From JAHQVI01 sp963727575 (GTDB taxonomy: Bacteria > Pseudomonadota > Alphaproteobacteria > Rhizobiales > Rhodomicrobiaceae), in NCBI GenBank assembly GCA_963727575.1, contig CAVSIA010000011.1, positions 62,001 through 126,000 of the forward strand: a DNA stretch of 64,000 nucleotides, written 5' to 3'. Shown here one piece after another: positions 54,955 to 64,000 of this stretch. Position 1 is the first letter of the stretch. Each line of letters starts with the position of its first letter. Position numbers and translations under genes: made by a program. Under the pieces are notes generated by a model. The model saw nothing but the letters and a program-made list of their open reading frames with translations. It did not search any database and was not told the origin of the DNA.

Positions 54955-57134
54955 TCATCCCGCGGGCGACAGCACATGCGCGGACGGTTCGAGACCGGGT
55001 GCGCCATGAGCGGGGCGCGTCGCACCGGCGGCCGGGTTGCCTGTCGCTTTCCGGACCATGATGACGTCCGCGGCGGTTGCGCCATCGGCCGTCAGCATGA
55101 CGGGGTTGAGGTCGAGTTCGCTGAGTACGCCTTCCCCGGCGGCCCCCAGTTCGGACACTCGGCAGAGCATGTCGATCAGCGCGCGCCGGTCGATGCCGGG
55201 GCGTCCGCGGAATGGGCCGAACATCGCTGCGCCCATGAGGCGCTCGATCATCTCGTCCGCCTCGCTCAGCGTCAGCGGGCATTTGCCGAAAGCGACATCC
55301 TTCAGCACCTCGACGAGAACGCCGCCGAGACCGACCATGATGACGGTGCCGAACACCGGATCGTCTTTCAGGCCGATCACGACTTCGACGTCCCCCTTGA
55401 GCATCGGCTGTACGACGACGCCGTCGATGCGTGCGCCGGGCCGCTTGGCGCTCACGGCGGCGGTGAGGTCGTCAAAGGTCTGCCGTGCGGACCTGGCATC
55501 GGCGATGCCCAGCCGCACGCCGCCGACCTCGGTTTTGTGCAGGATGTCGGGCGACTCGATCTTCATGACCACCGGAAAGCCGACAGTCTCCGCCAAGCGG
55601 GCCGCCTCGGCTGCGGTCGTCGCAAGATGCGTCGGCGCCATGGCGATGCCGGCGGCCGTCATGATCCTGGTCGCTTCGAGCGTCGAGATCGGTCCCTCGC
55701 CGGCTAGAAAATCAGCATACGCACGATATCTGACCGCACGAGCCTCGCGGTCCGCGAGCCAGCGGCGGCGGATCGCTGCGAACCGGATCAGCCCGGCCAC
55801 GGCGTCGACCGCCGGCTCGGCCCCGCGCAACACGGCGATGCCCTGCTCGTGTAAGGCGGCAATGGCCGCCGGTGGCGCGGCGACCCAGGCGACGACGAAA
55901 GGTTTCGACGCACGCGCCTTGATGTCCTCGAAGATCCTGACCAGCGTATCGACATGGCCTTCCATAAGCTGCAGCCAGACGATGCCGACATCGACGGCGG
56001 GATCGTCGAGCATATGCAGCACGCTCTCGCTCAACACGGCGGGATCGGCGACGAACTGGCCGGTAACGTCGACGGGATTGGCTGTGGTGCCAAAACCAGG
56101 AATGCAGGCTCTGATCCTCTCCTGCGACGCGGCGCTCAGGCGAGGCACCGCGAGCCCCAGCTCCTCGGCCCGATCCGCCATCAGCACGCCGGCGCCGCCC
56201 GACTGCGTGGCCATGCCGATCCCTGCGCCCGCCGGCAGATCGCAATAGGAGAGCACTTCGACCAGATCGAGCATATGCTCTTCATTACGTGCGCGGATGA
56301 TCCCCTTCTGACGGATCACGCCGTCGAACACGATATCCTCGCCCGCAAGCGAGCCGGTGTGCGAGGCCGCCGCTCGAGCGCCAGCGCTGGTGCGTCCCAC
56401 CTTGGTCAGCACCAATGGCTTGCCGAGCTCCATGGCCCGATCGGCGAGGCGCACAGGCCGGGACCATCCTTGAGGCCCTCGATATAGCCGGCGCCGACCC
56501 GGATGCGGTCATCCTCGATCACTTCCCGCATCGCATCGACGAAGGTGACGTCCGCCTCATTGCCGGTATTGATGAAATAGCCGAGGCCGAGACCGCGGGC
56601 GCGGGCGAGCGCCGAGATGGCGGTGCCGAACGCGCCGGATTGCGAAACGAAGGCGATCGGACCGGCGGGGACATCTCCGTCGACGTACTGGCTGAAGGTT
56701 GCGATCACCCGCTCGAAGGCATTGAAGAGGCCCAGGCAGTTCGGGCCGCAGAGACGCACGCCGGATGAATGGGCCGCCTCCCGCAATTCGTCTTCGAGCC
56801 GCCGCCCCTCCTCGCCGATCTCGGAGAAGCCCGAAGCAAAGACGATGGCGGTCGGCACGCCCTTGCGCCCGAGCGCGCGGATGGCATCGATAACGCCGCT
56901 CGCTGGAAGAACGATCACCGCCAGATCAACTCCGTCGGGCAGGGCGTCGATCGAAGGGATCGTGGGCAATCCGCCGATCTCGCCAACCTTCGGATTGACC
57001 GGGTAGATCCGGCCTTTATAGCCTTTCTCGATCAGCCACCGGACCGGGCGGCCGCTCACTTTGCGAAAGTCCGACGACGCACCGATCACGGCGACGGCGT
57101 CGGGCCTTACCAGCGATTTCAATGTGGTTGTCAT
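54955..57134 (-). pseudogene. acetate--CoA ligase (ADP-forming) family protein, one frame break
   Basis: The reconstructed protein of about 725 residues contains a CoA-binding domain (VAVIGASSDFRKVSGRPVRW), two succinyl-CoA-synthetase-like domains (ASGFSEIGEEGRRLEDELRE, CGPNCLGLFN, FVSQSGAFGTAISALA with the phospho-His partner region), and a C-terminal ATP-grasp domain (GFPVVMKIESPDILHKTEVG). The frame changes by a net minus one near 56462, between KDGPGL and VRLADRA. It converts an acid, ATP and CoA to a CoA ester. It is the last gene of a leftward acyl-CoA operon and probably activates the substrate. Confidence 0.86.
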
Positions 57135-57186
57135 GGTCCTTCCTGTCCGTTGCGGCCTCTCAGCCGCCCGGCCGGCATGCTCTCGA

Positions 57187-58418
57187 TTATCGAAACGCCT
57201 GTATGCCGGTCTGCGCGCGCCCGAGGACGAGCGCATGAATGTCGTGCGTGCCTTCGAGTGTGTTGACCGTTTCCATATTCATCAGATGGCGGATGACGTG
57301 ATACTCGTCGGAGATGCCGTTGCCGCCATGCATGTCGCGTGCGGCGCGGGCGATATCCAGCGCCTTGCCTGCGCAGTTCCGCTTGAGTAGCGAAACCATC
57401 TCGGGCGTCGCGCTCTTGCGGTCGCGCAGCCGGCTCAAATGCAGGCAGCCGAGAAGCCCGAGCGTGATCTCGGTCTGCATGTCGGCAAGCTTCTTTTGAA
57501 CGAGCTGGTTGGCGGCGAGAGGCCGGCCGAACTGCTTGCGCTCCAGCACGTAGGTGCGCGCGGCATGCCAGCAGAACTCCGCCGCGCCCATCGCGCCCCA
57601 GCAGATGCCGAAACGTGCGTTGTTGAGGCATCCGAACGGGGCTGCAAGACCCTTGGCGAACGGCAGGCGGTTGTCTTCAGGAACGAACACATCGTCCATG
57701 ACGATCTCGCCCGTCGGCGATGCGCGTACGGAGAATTTGCCTTCGATTTTCGACGTCGAGAGCCCCTTCATGCCGCGTTCGAGGATGAAGCCGCCGATCA
57801 CGCCGTCATCATCCTTCGCCCACACGACCATCAGGTCGGCAATCGGCGCGTGGGTAATCCAGAGCTTGGCGCCGGTCAGTCGCCAGCCTCCTGCCGTCTT
57901 TTTCGCCCGCGCCGCCATGCTGCCCGGATCGGAGCCGTGATCCGGCTCGGTCAACCCGAAACAGCCGAGCAGCTCGCCGGTCGCCATTTTCGGCAGATAT
58001 TTCGCCGCTGACTTTCGCTTCCATAAGCGTAGATCGGCGTCATGGCGAGCGTCGTCTGCACGCCGCAGGCAGAGCGATAGGCGGTATCGACGCGCTCCAG
58101 CTCGCGCATGATCAGCCCAAAGGAGACGTAGCTGATGCCGGCGCAGCCATAGCCCTCGATCGGCGCGCCGAGAAAGCCGAGCTCGCCCATCTCGCGCATG
58201 ATGGCGACATCGAACGTCTCGTTCCGATTGGCCTGGAGGATGCGCGGCATCAGCGATTTCTGCGCATATTGGCGCGCACTGTCGCGGATCAGGCGCTCCT
58301 CGTCGGTCAGCTCATCGTCGAGGCGGAACGGATCGTCCCATTGGAAGCGGCCGCCAAGATCGGTGAAGTGCGAGAAATCCTGTTTGGCTTCCGGCTTCGC
58401 TTCGGTCATCAACGCCAT
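57187..58418 (-). pseudogene. gcdH: glutaryl-CoA dehydrogenase-like acyl-CoA dehydrogenase, one frame break
   Basis: About 410 residues match the GcdH group. AYRSACGVQTTLAM contains the Arg that binds the distal carboxylate, GCFGLTEPDHGSDPGSM is the flavin region, and NTLEGTHDIHALVLGRAQTG near the C-terminus contains the catalytic Glu. The frame changes near 58013, where QRRKYLPKMATGELL is expected and one G appears to be missing. GcdH oxidises and decarboxylates glutaryl-CoA to crotonyl-CoA. The retained Arg and Glu support this role or one with a similar dicarboxylyl-CoA. Confidence 0.87.
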
Positions 58419-58445
58419 AACGCGATCCTCTTTGACCTGCCCCGT

Positions 58446-59642
<1,197 letters not shown>

Positions 59643-59670
59643 GGCCGTTCCTTGGTGTTTCCGTATCGTG

Positions 59671-61236
59671 TCAGGCGGTTGAGATTCCCGGCGCCGCGCC
59701 GGGCATCCGTTCCGCCGATTTCAATGAGAGGCCGAGCCGCGCACGCCGCGTCAGCCACGGGCTGGGACGATAGCGCGGATCGCCATAGACGCTCATCATT
59801 GCCGTCAGTACACGGTGTATCTTGTCAGGGCCGATCTCGTCGCCGAGGTTCAGCGGACCCATCGGGTAGTTCAGCGCCAGCATCGGCGCCTTATCGATGT
59901 CTTCGGGCGAGGCGCCGCCGCTCTGTGCAATGGCGCAGCAGATATTGACGATCATCGAAACGATGCGCTGGGCGATGAAGCCGGGGCTCTCGCGGATGAC
60001 CGTGACGGGCGTCCCGTCGACGGACAGAGCGCCTTGCGCCGCGGCGAGCATTTCGCGCGTTGTCGCGGGCGTCGGCATGACCACCCGCCGCCGGTCCATC
60101 CGGAACATGGTTTCGACCGCGACCGTGCGCGCCGGATCGAGATCTTCTCTGAGCGCGGCGGTCGTTGCGTCCTCGCCGATCGGCGTCACCAGGCATAGCG
60201 CGCTTGCACTCGGACGCTCTGCCGTCTCGACGTGGATGCCGGCCGCGTCGAGCACGCTCAGCACGGCGCGCCGGCCGTCTAGTTCGGTTGAGCTGACCCA
60301 GACGCTATCGGCTGGCGATGGTTGCGCATGCGGCTCATCCCGGCGGATCGGCTGGCCGTCCTTATACGCATAAAAGCCGCCGCCCGACTTGCGCCCCAAT
60401 ATGCCGGCGGCGGTGCGCTGCGCCATCATCAGCGAGGGCCGGTAGCGCGGTTCGAAAAAGAACTGGCTGTGGATCAGCTCGGTCGCCGGGTGGGTGACGT
60501 CGAGCCCGGTCAGGTCCATCAACTCGAACGGCCCCATGCGGAAGCCGGCGAGGTCGCGCATGATGCAATCGATGTCTTCGGTGGTGGCAAGGTTTTCATC
60601 GACGATATGAGCCGCCTCGATGGTGAAGCCGCGCCCGATCTGATTGATGAGAAAACCAGGCGCATCCTTCACCCGCACCGGCTCGCGCCCCATCCGACGG
60701 CCGACCGCCATCAGCGCGTCGCCGATCTCGGGAGCCGTGCGGATGCTGTCGATCACCTCGACAAGCCGCATGACCGGCACCGGGTTGAAGAAATGAAAGC
60801 CCGCGATGCGCTCCGGCGCGTTTGCATCGCCGGCAATCGCGGCGATCGAGAGCGACGAGGTGTTGCTCGCGAGGATGCAGTCGGGCCGGACGATGGCTTC
60901 CAATTCGGCGAAAAGCGCCCGTTTGACGTCGAGATTCTCGACCACAGCTTCGATGACGAGATCGCACGTCGCGAGCTGAGACAACTCTGTCGCGAGCGCC
61001 AACCGGCCCATCGCCGCGTCTGCATCTTCACGGCTCGTGCGGCCTTTTTCGACGCCGCGGTTCAACAGATTGGCGATGAACTCGCGCGCGTCGTCCGCGA
61101 TGCCGGGCTTGGCGTCCATGAGGATGACATCAAAGCCGCCAACGATTGCCGCCTGCGCAATGCCGCGACCCATGGCGCCCGCGCCGACAATGCCGACAGC
61201 CGAAATCTCACGCGCGGCTTGAGCTGCCACGGGCAT
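59671..61236 (-). CDS. 3-hydroxyacyl-CoA dehydrogenase (two C-terminal domains)
   Basis: This protein of about 521 residues starts with an NAD domain (AVGIVGAGAMGRGIAQAAIV) and has GFHFFNPVPVMRLVEVIDS followed by one 3HCDH C-terminal domain. A second C-terminal domain (ESPGFIAQRIVSMIVNICCA, LNYPMGPLNLGDEIG) follows, as in PaaH-type enzymes. It oxidises 3-hydroxyacyl-CoA to 3-oxoacyl-CoA. The start is ATG 61236 or GTG 61230, because GGGAGG abuts the ATG and would be better spaced for the GTG. It is the first gene of the leftward operon and diverges from a LysR gene. Confidence 0.9.
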   Translation of the reverse strand: MPVAAQAAREISAVGIVGAGAMGRGIAQAAIVGGFDVILMDAKPGIADDAREFIANLLNRGVEKGRTSREDADAAMGRLALATELSQLATCDLVIEAVVENLDVKRALFAELEAIVRPDCILASNTSSLSIAAIAGDANAPERIAGFHFFNPVPVMRLVEVIDSIRTAPEIGDALMAVGRRMGREPVRVKDAPGFLINQIGRGFTIEAAHIVDENLATTEDIDCIMRDLAGFRMGPFELMDLTGLDVTHPATELIHSQFFFEPRYRPSLMMAQRTAAGILGRKSGGGFYAYKDGQPIRRDEPHAQPSPADSVWVSSTELDGRRAVLSVLDAAGIHVETAERPSASALCLVTPIGEDATTAALREDLDPARTVAVETMFRMDRRRVVMPTPATTREMLAAAQGALSVDGTPVTVIRESPGFIAQRIVSMIVNICCAIAQSGGASPEDIDKAPMLALNYPMGPLNLGDEIGPDKIHRVLTAMMSVYGDPRYRPSPWLTRRARLGLSLKSAERMPGAAPGISTA

Positions 61237-61359
61237 CCTCCCTTGTTTCTCTCCTATTGCGCCGGGCAATCGAACCGCCCGGCGTCATAATTGGAAATAA
61301 GGGTAGGTGGGCTCATGATATAAGTCTAATTGAAGTCCGTAATCACCATCATTCACGTT

Positions 61360-62258
61360 ATGAATTTACGTTCGATCGATCTGAACCTGCTTCTGGTCTT
61401 CGAGGTCATCTACAGCGAAGGCAATCTGACCCGTGCCGCCGACAAGCTGGCCATGAGCCAGCCCGCCGTGAGCAACGCCCTGGCGCGTCTGCGCACGACG
61501 CTGGACGACCAGCTTTTTCTGCGGACGCCGCGCGGGATGACGCCGACCCTGCGAGCCAAGCAGATGATCCAGGAGGTCCGCCAGGCCCTCGACCTGATCA
61601 CCAGCCGCTTCGCAACACCTCGGATCAGTTCGATTACGCCAACTCCGACCGGGTGTTTTCAATCGCCGCCGAGGATTACGGCGAAGCGGTCATAACGCCG
61701 CGTTTCATGGACTGGTTGACCGGCGTCGCGCCGTCGATCAAGGCCCATGTCCTTCCGAAACAAAGCCTTGCGCTTCAGGAAGAATTGCGCGACGGCACCA
61801 TCGATCTGGTCATCGACTATTTCCGCCTGCGGGGGACGGGATTCACCAACCAGCATCTGATCACGGACGAGTTGGTCTCGATGGTCCGCGTCGATCACCC
61901 GGTCGTCAGGGATACGCTGAGCCTCGAGCAATACATCTCGCTGCCCCATGTGGTGCTTGAGCAGAAGGCGCCGATGGTGGACAGGGAGTTCGAAAGGCGC
62001 GGGCTGACGCGGAACCGGGCGCTGCATGTGCCGCACTTCATTTCGATGCCGCTGATCGTAAAGAGCACCGACTTCATCTGTACGCTGCCGCGGCGGATGG
62101 CGATGCTTTATATGGAGCATTTCCGCGTCAAGGTGCTGAAGCTGCCAATCGATTTTCCGAAGATCCCGATCTTCCTGATCTGGAGCGAGAACATGGACCG
62201 CGATCCAGGTCACGAATGGTTAAGGCGATCGCTTCAGGGTCTTTGCCAGCGGCTCTGA
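61360..62258 (+). pseudogene. LysR-family transcriptional regulator, one frame break
   Basis: The reconstructed protein has 299 residues of the NodD/PnbR-like LysR subgroup. It has NLRSIDLNLLLVFEVIYSEG, then NLTRAADKLAMSQPAVSNAL as the HTH, and an effector domain with DRVFSIAAEDYGEAVITPRF and ALQEELRDGTIDLVIDYFRL. The frame changes near 61617 between TSRFA and NTSDQFDY by a net minus one. It diverges from the acyl-CoA operon across 123 bp and is its probable regulator. Confidence 0.85.
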
Positions 62259-62458
62259 GTGCGAGCGTTGCCACCACCAGGAAATGGGCGATGTTGAAGT
62301 TTATTCCGTCGCATTGGCATGTAAACGACACCATGCCGGACACCATGACGGTCGTTCCGCCGTGCGCGCGATGCCCGTCGCGGCGGATTTTCCCGTAGAC
62401 CGCATTTCCGGCGATGTTCAAGCCGGATGACGCTGCACGCCGGCCGCGAAATTGGGAA

Positions 62459-62488
62459 TTGACTCGGTCGGTCGACCGATCATAGATT
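62459..62488 (+). promoter_or_regulatory. candidate promoter of the mddA-like gene
   Basis: TTGACT (62459-62464) and TAGATT (62483-62488) are separated by 18 bp and lie about 65 bp before the start codon of the mddA-like gene. The first palindromic operator fills the spacer between the boxes. Confidence 0.5.
62464..62479. promoter_or_regulatory. operator 1, TCGGTCGGTCGACCGA
   Basis: This 16-mer contains the perfect 12-bp palindrome TCGGTCGACCGA at 62468-62479. An identical 16-mer occurs 30 bp downstream. Binding here would cover the spacer of the predicted promoter. The TetR regulator encoded at 63396 is the likely ligand. Confidence 0.7.
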
Positions 62489-62493
62489 AATAA

Positions 62494-62509
62494 TCGGTCG
62501 GTCGACCGA
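62494..62509. promoter_or_regulatory. operator 2, identical copy of operator 1
   Basis: This exact repeat of TCGGTCGGTCGACCGA is 30 bp from the first copy, close to three helical turns, so two dimers could bind on nearly the same DNA face. It covers the expected transcription start. Confidence 0.7.
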
Positions 62510-62553
62510 ATAACAGATGCACTTGTGTAACCTCGCAGTTGGGAGACATCACC

Positions 62554-63336
62554 ATGGCCGGTATCGCAGCGGTTCTCTATGGCGCGATTGCCTATCTGCT
62601 TTTCCTGGGCACCTTCCTCTATGCCATCGCCTTCGTCGGCGATTTGCCAGTCCCCAAGACGATCGACAGCGGCGACGCTGGGGCTCTCGTTCCGGCGCTG
62701 ATCGTCGACACATTGCTGCTGGGATCGTTCGCATTGCAGCACAGCGTCATGGCCCGGCCCGCGTTCAAGCGCTGGTGGACAAGATTCGTGCCGAGGCCGG
62801 TGGAGCGGACGACCTATGTCCTGTTCGCAAGCTTGATGCTTCTGCTGCTCTATTGGCAGTGGAGACCGATGCCCGAGACGATCTGGTCGATCAGCAATCC
62901 TGGCGGCATTGTGCTCATGCAGGTGATTTTCTGGACCGGCTGGGCCGTCGTGCTGATCAGCACCTTTCTCATCAATCATTTCGAGCTGTTCGGCCTACAT
63001 CAGGTCTACGCCCGGCTGCGCAACCGAACCGTGCCAGCACCGGTGTTCAAGACGCCGTTCTTCTATAAAAAGGTCCGGCATCCGATCTATCTTGGGTTTC
63101 TGCTTGCCTTCTGGGCGACGCCGTCGATGACTGCCGGCCATTTGCTGTTCGCCGCCGCGACAACGGGCTATATCCTGCTGGGAATCTATCTTGAGGAGCG
63201 CGATCTTGTCGGGTTGTTCGGCGATCAATACCGTCGGTATCGGGAGCAGGTGGGAATGCTCATCCCACGTCCCGCGCGCAGGGCGGTTGCAGGCGGCTCC
63301 GCTGGGACATCGCCTGCTGAGCTGAAACGCCCGTAA
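62554..63336 (+). CDS. mddA: methanethiol S-methyltransferase (MddA)-like membrane protein
   Basis: This 260-residue inner-membrane protein of the isoprenylcysteine-methyltransferase-like/NnrU fold has about six helices. Family segments are LLLGSFALQHSVMARPAFKR, FFYKKVRHPIYLGFLLAFWA (the cofactor-binding H-P-x-Y-L-G) and GIYLEERDLVGLFGDQYRRY. MddA methylates methanethiol with S-adenosylmethionine to give dimethyl sulfide. ATG 62554 follows GGGAGA by seven bases. Related membrane methyltransferases with other substrates cannot be excluded. It appears to be controlled by the TetR gene 59 bp downstream through twin operators. Confidence 0.75.
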   Translation: MAGIAAVLYGAIAYLLFLGTFLYAIAFVGDLPVPKTIDSGDAGALVPALIVDTLLLGSFALQHSVMARPAFKRWWTRFVPRPVERTTYVLFASLMLLLLYWQWRPMPETIWSISNPGGIVLMQVIFWTGWAVVLISTFLINHFELFGLHQVYARLRNRTVPAPVFKTPFFYKKVRHPIYLGFLLAFWATPSMTAGHLLFAAATTGYILLGIYLEERDLVGLFGDQYRRYREQVGMLIPRPARRAVAGGSAGTSPAELKRP

Positions 63337-63395
63337 ACGGCGCATTTGATCGGTTGCCTTTCCAGATCGGGGCGCCGACGAGACAGAGGATTGAG

Positions 63396-64000
63396 ATGGC
63401 GCGCGCATTGGCAAAGAAGCAGGAGACCCGGACGACGCTGCTTGAAGCAGCCAAGACGGTGCTCCGGCAGAACGGCTATTCGGGCCTCTCGACCCGGGAC
63501 GTCGCCGCAGCCGCAGGCGTGCCGCTGAGCCAGATCCACTATCACTTCGGCTCCAAGGAAGGGCTGGTGCTCGCGCTCTTTGAATATCTCAATGATCAGC
63601 TGCTCGATCGTCAGCAGGCATTGTTCGGAAATCCGTCGCTGCGGCTGTCGGAGCAGTGGATGCTCGCCTGCGACTATCTCGACGAGGATCTGGCCTCCGG
63701 CTACGTGCGTGTCTTGCACGAGCTTTGGGCGGCCGGCTACGCCAAGCCGGAGATCGCCGCGGTCGTCCGGCGCGGCCTTTTCGGCTGGCAGGAATTGCTG
63801 ACCGACCTGGCGCAGAAGGCGGAGGCCCGGTTCGGCCCTTTCGGCACCTTGACGCCCGAGCAGATTGCCGGGCTCGTCGGCTGCGCCTTTATCGGCGGCG
63901 AGGCCTATATTTTGCTCGGCCTGGAGAAAAAGGGTGTGTCGGTGCGCACGGCGCTGCGCTGCGTCGGCGACCTCATCGCGTCCGTGGAAGCGCTTCAGCT
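63396..64000 (+). CDS. TetR-family transcriptional regulator (runs off the window end)
   Basis: The frame is open from ATG 63396 to the window edge, giving about 201 residues without a stop. The N-terminal HTH is ETRTTLLEAAKTVLRQNGYS, then LSTRDVAAAAGVPLSQIHYH and FGSKEGLVLALFEYL, a textbook TetR domain. The C-terminal region is helical, with EQIAGLVGCAFIGGEAYILL near the end. It lies directly after the mddA-like gene on the same strand, and that gene's promoter carries two palindromic sites, so it is probably a repressor of a unit that includes itself. Confidence 0.9.
   Translation, partial: MARALAKKQETRTTLLEAAKTVLRQNGYSGLSTRDVAAAAGVPLSQIHYHFGSKEGLVLALFEYLNDQLLDRQQALFGNPSLRLSEQWMLACDYLDEDLASGYVRVLHELWAAGYAKPEIAAVVRRGLFGWQELLTDLAQKAEARFGPFGTLTPEQIAGLVGCAFIGGEAYILLGLEKKGVSVRTALRCVGDLIASVEALQ

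Overview
The window looks like part of a high-GC alphaproteobacterial chromosome, most likely Hyphomicrobiales (Rhizobiales). That reading rests on the dense catabolic gene content, GTG and TTG starts, many ATGA/TGATG gene couplings, and the abundance of ABC (Liv, BMP), TRAP and TAXI-TRAP uptake systems. No rRNA, tRNA or CRISPR array was seen. Almost everything concerns uptake and breakdown of small organic molecules.

Layout. 1-8 kb: tail of an NsrR-like Rrf2 regulator, then a leftward liv ABC operon (livK-type binding protein, livH, livM, livG, livF) ending in an alpha/beta hydrolase, with a divergent amidase. 8-15 kb: a WYL regulator and a glyoxalase-fold gene that share a 21-bp operator-like motif, an NTF2-FMO flavoprotein, two coupled serine hydrolases, and a DCC protein. 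15-25.7 kb: a ring-opening (cyanuric acid/barbiturate) amidohydrolase next to a truncated flavoprotein. These face a leftward operon of a second ring-opening amidohydrolase, an amidase, a BMP-type binding protein, a nucleoside-type ABC ATPase and two permeases. The ATPase is split by a complete IS1380-family element. 25.8-28.3 kb: a TPR/O-GlcNAc-transferase-like protein.

28.4-38.5 kb: the most coherent novel-looking unit, a divergon. Leftward it runs IclR regulator, biotin carrier protein, TAXI binding protein, fused TRAP permease, BKACE (DUF849) and SDR. Rightward it runs biotin carboxylase, OadA/PYC-type carboxyltransferase and a second BKACE. The genes fit a route of import, oxidation, biotin-dependent carboxylation and beta-keto acid cleavage.

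38.5-45 kb: GST, TSUP permease, a class IV aminotransferase coupled to a sulfotransferase-like protein, an ArsR/SRPBCC pair with an operator-like repeat, and a GDSL autotransporter esterase. 45-54.4 kb: two alpha/beta hydrolases, a LysR regulator, and a DctPQM TRAP-GST-CMD-LigI-like-SDR operon. 54.4-61.3 kb: a small membrane ORF and a leftward acyl-CoA degradation operon (ADP-forming CoA ligase, glutaryl-CoA dehydrogenase, thiolase, 3-hydroxyacyl-CoA dehydrogenase) with a divergent LysR. 62.5-64 kb: an MddA-like membrane methyltransferase behind twin palindromic operators, followed by a TetR regulator that runs off the window.

About thirty reading-frame breaks occur. Most are single-base insertions, a few look like single-base deletions, and between breaks the protein similarity is well preserved. 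They cluster in livHM and in 15-25 kb, while 45-54 kb has none. This may be uncorrected long-read error, recent decay, or both. Genes with breaks are listed under type pseudogene, but many may be intact in the organism.
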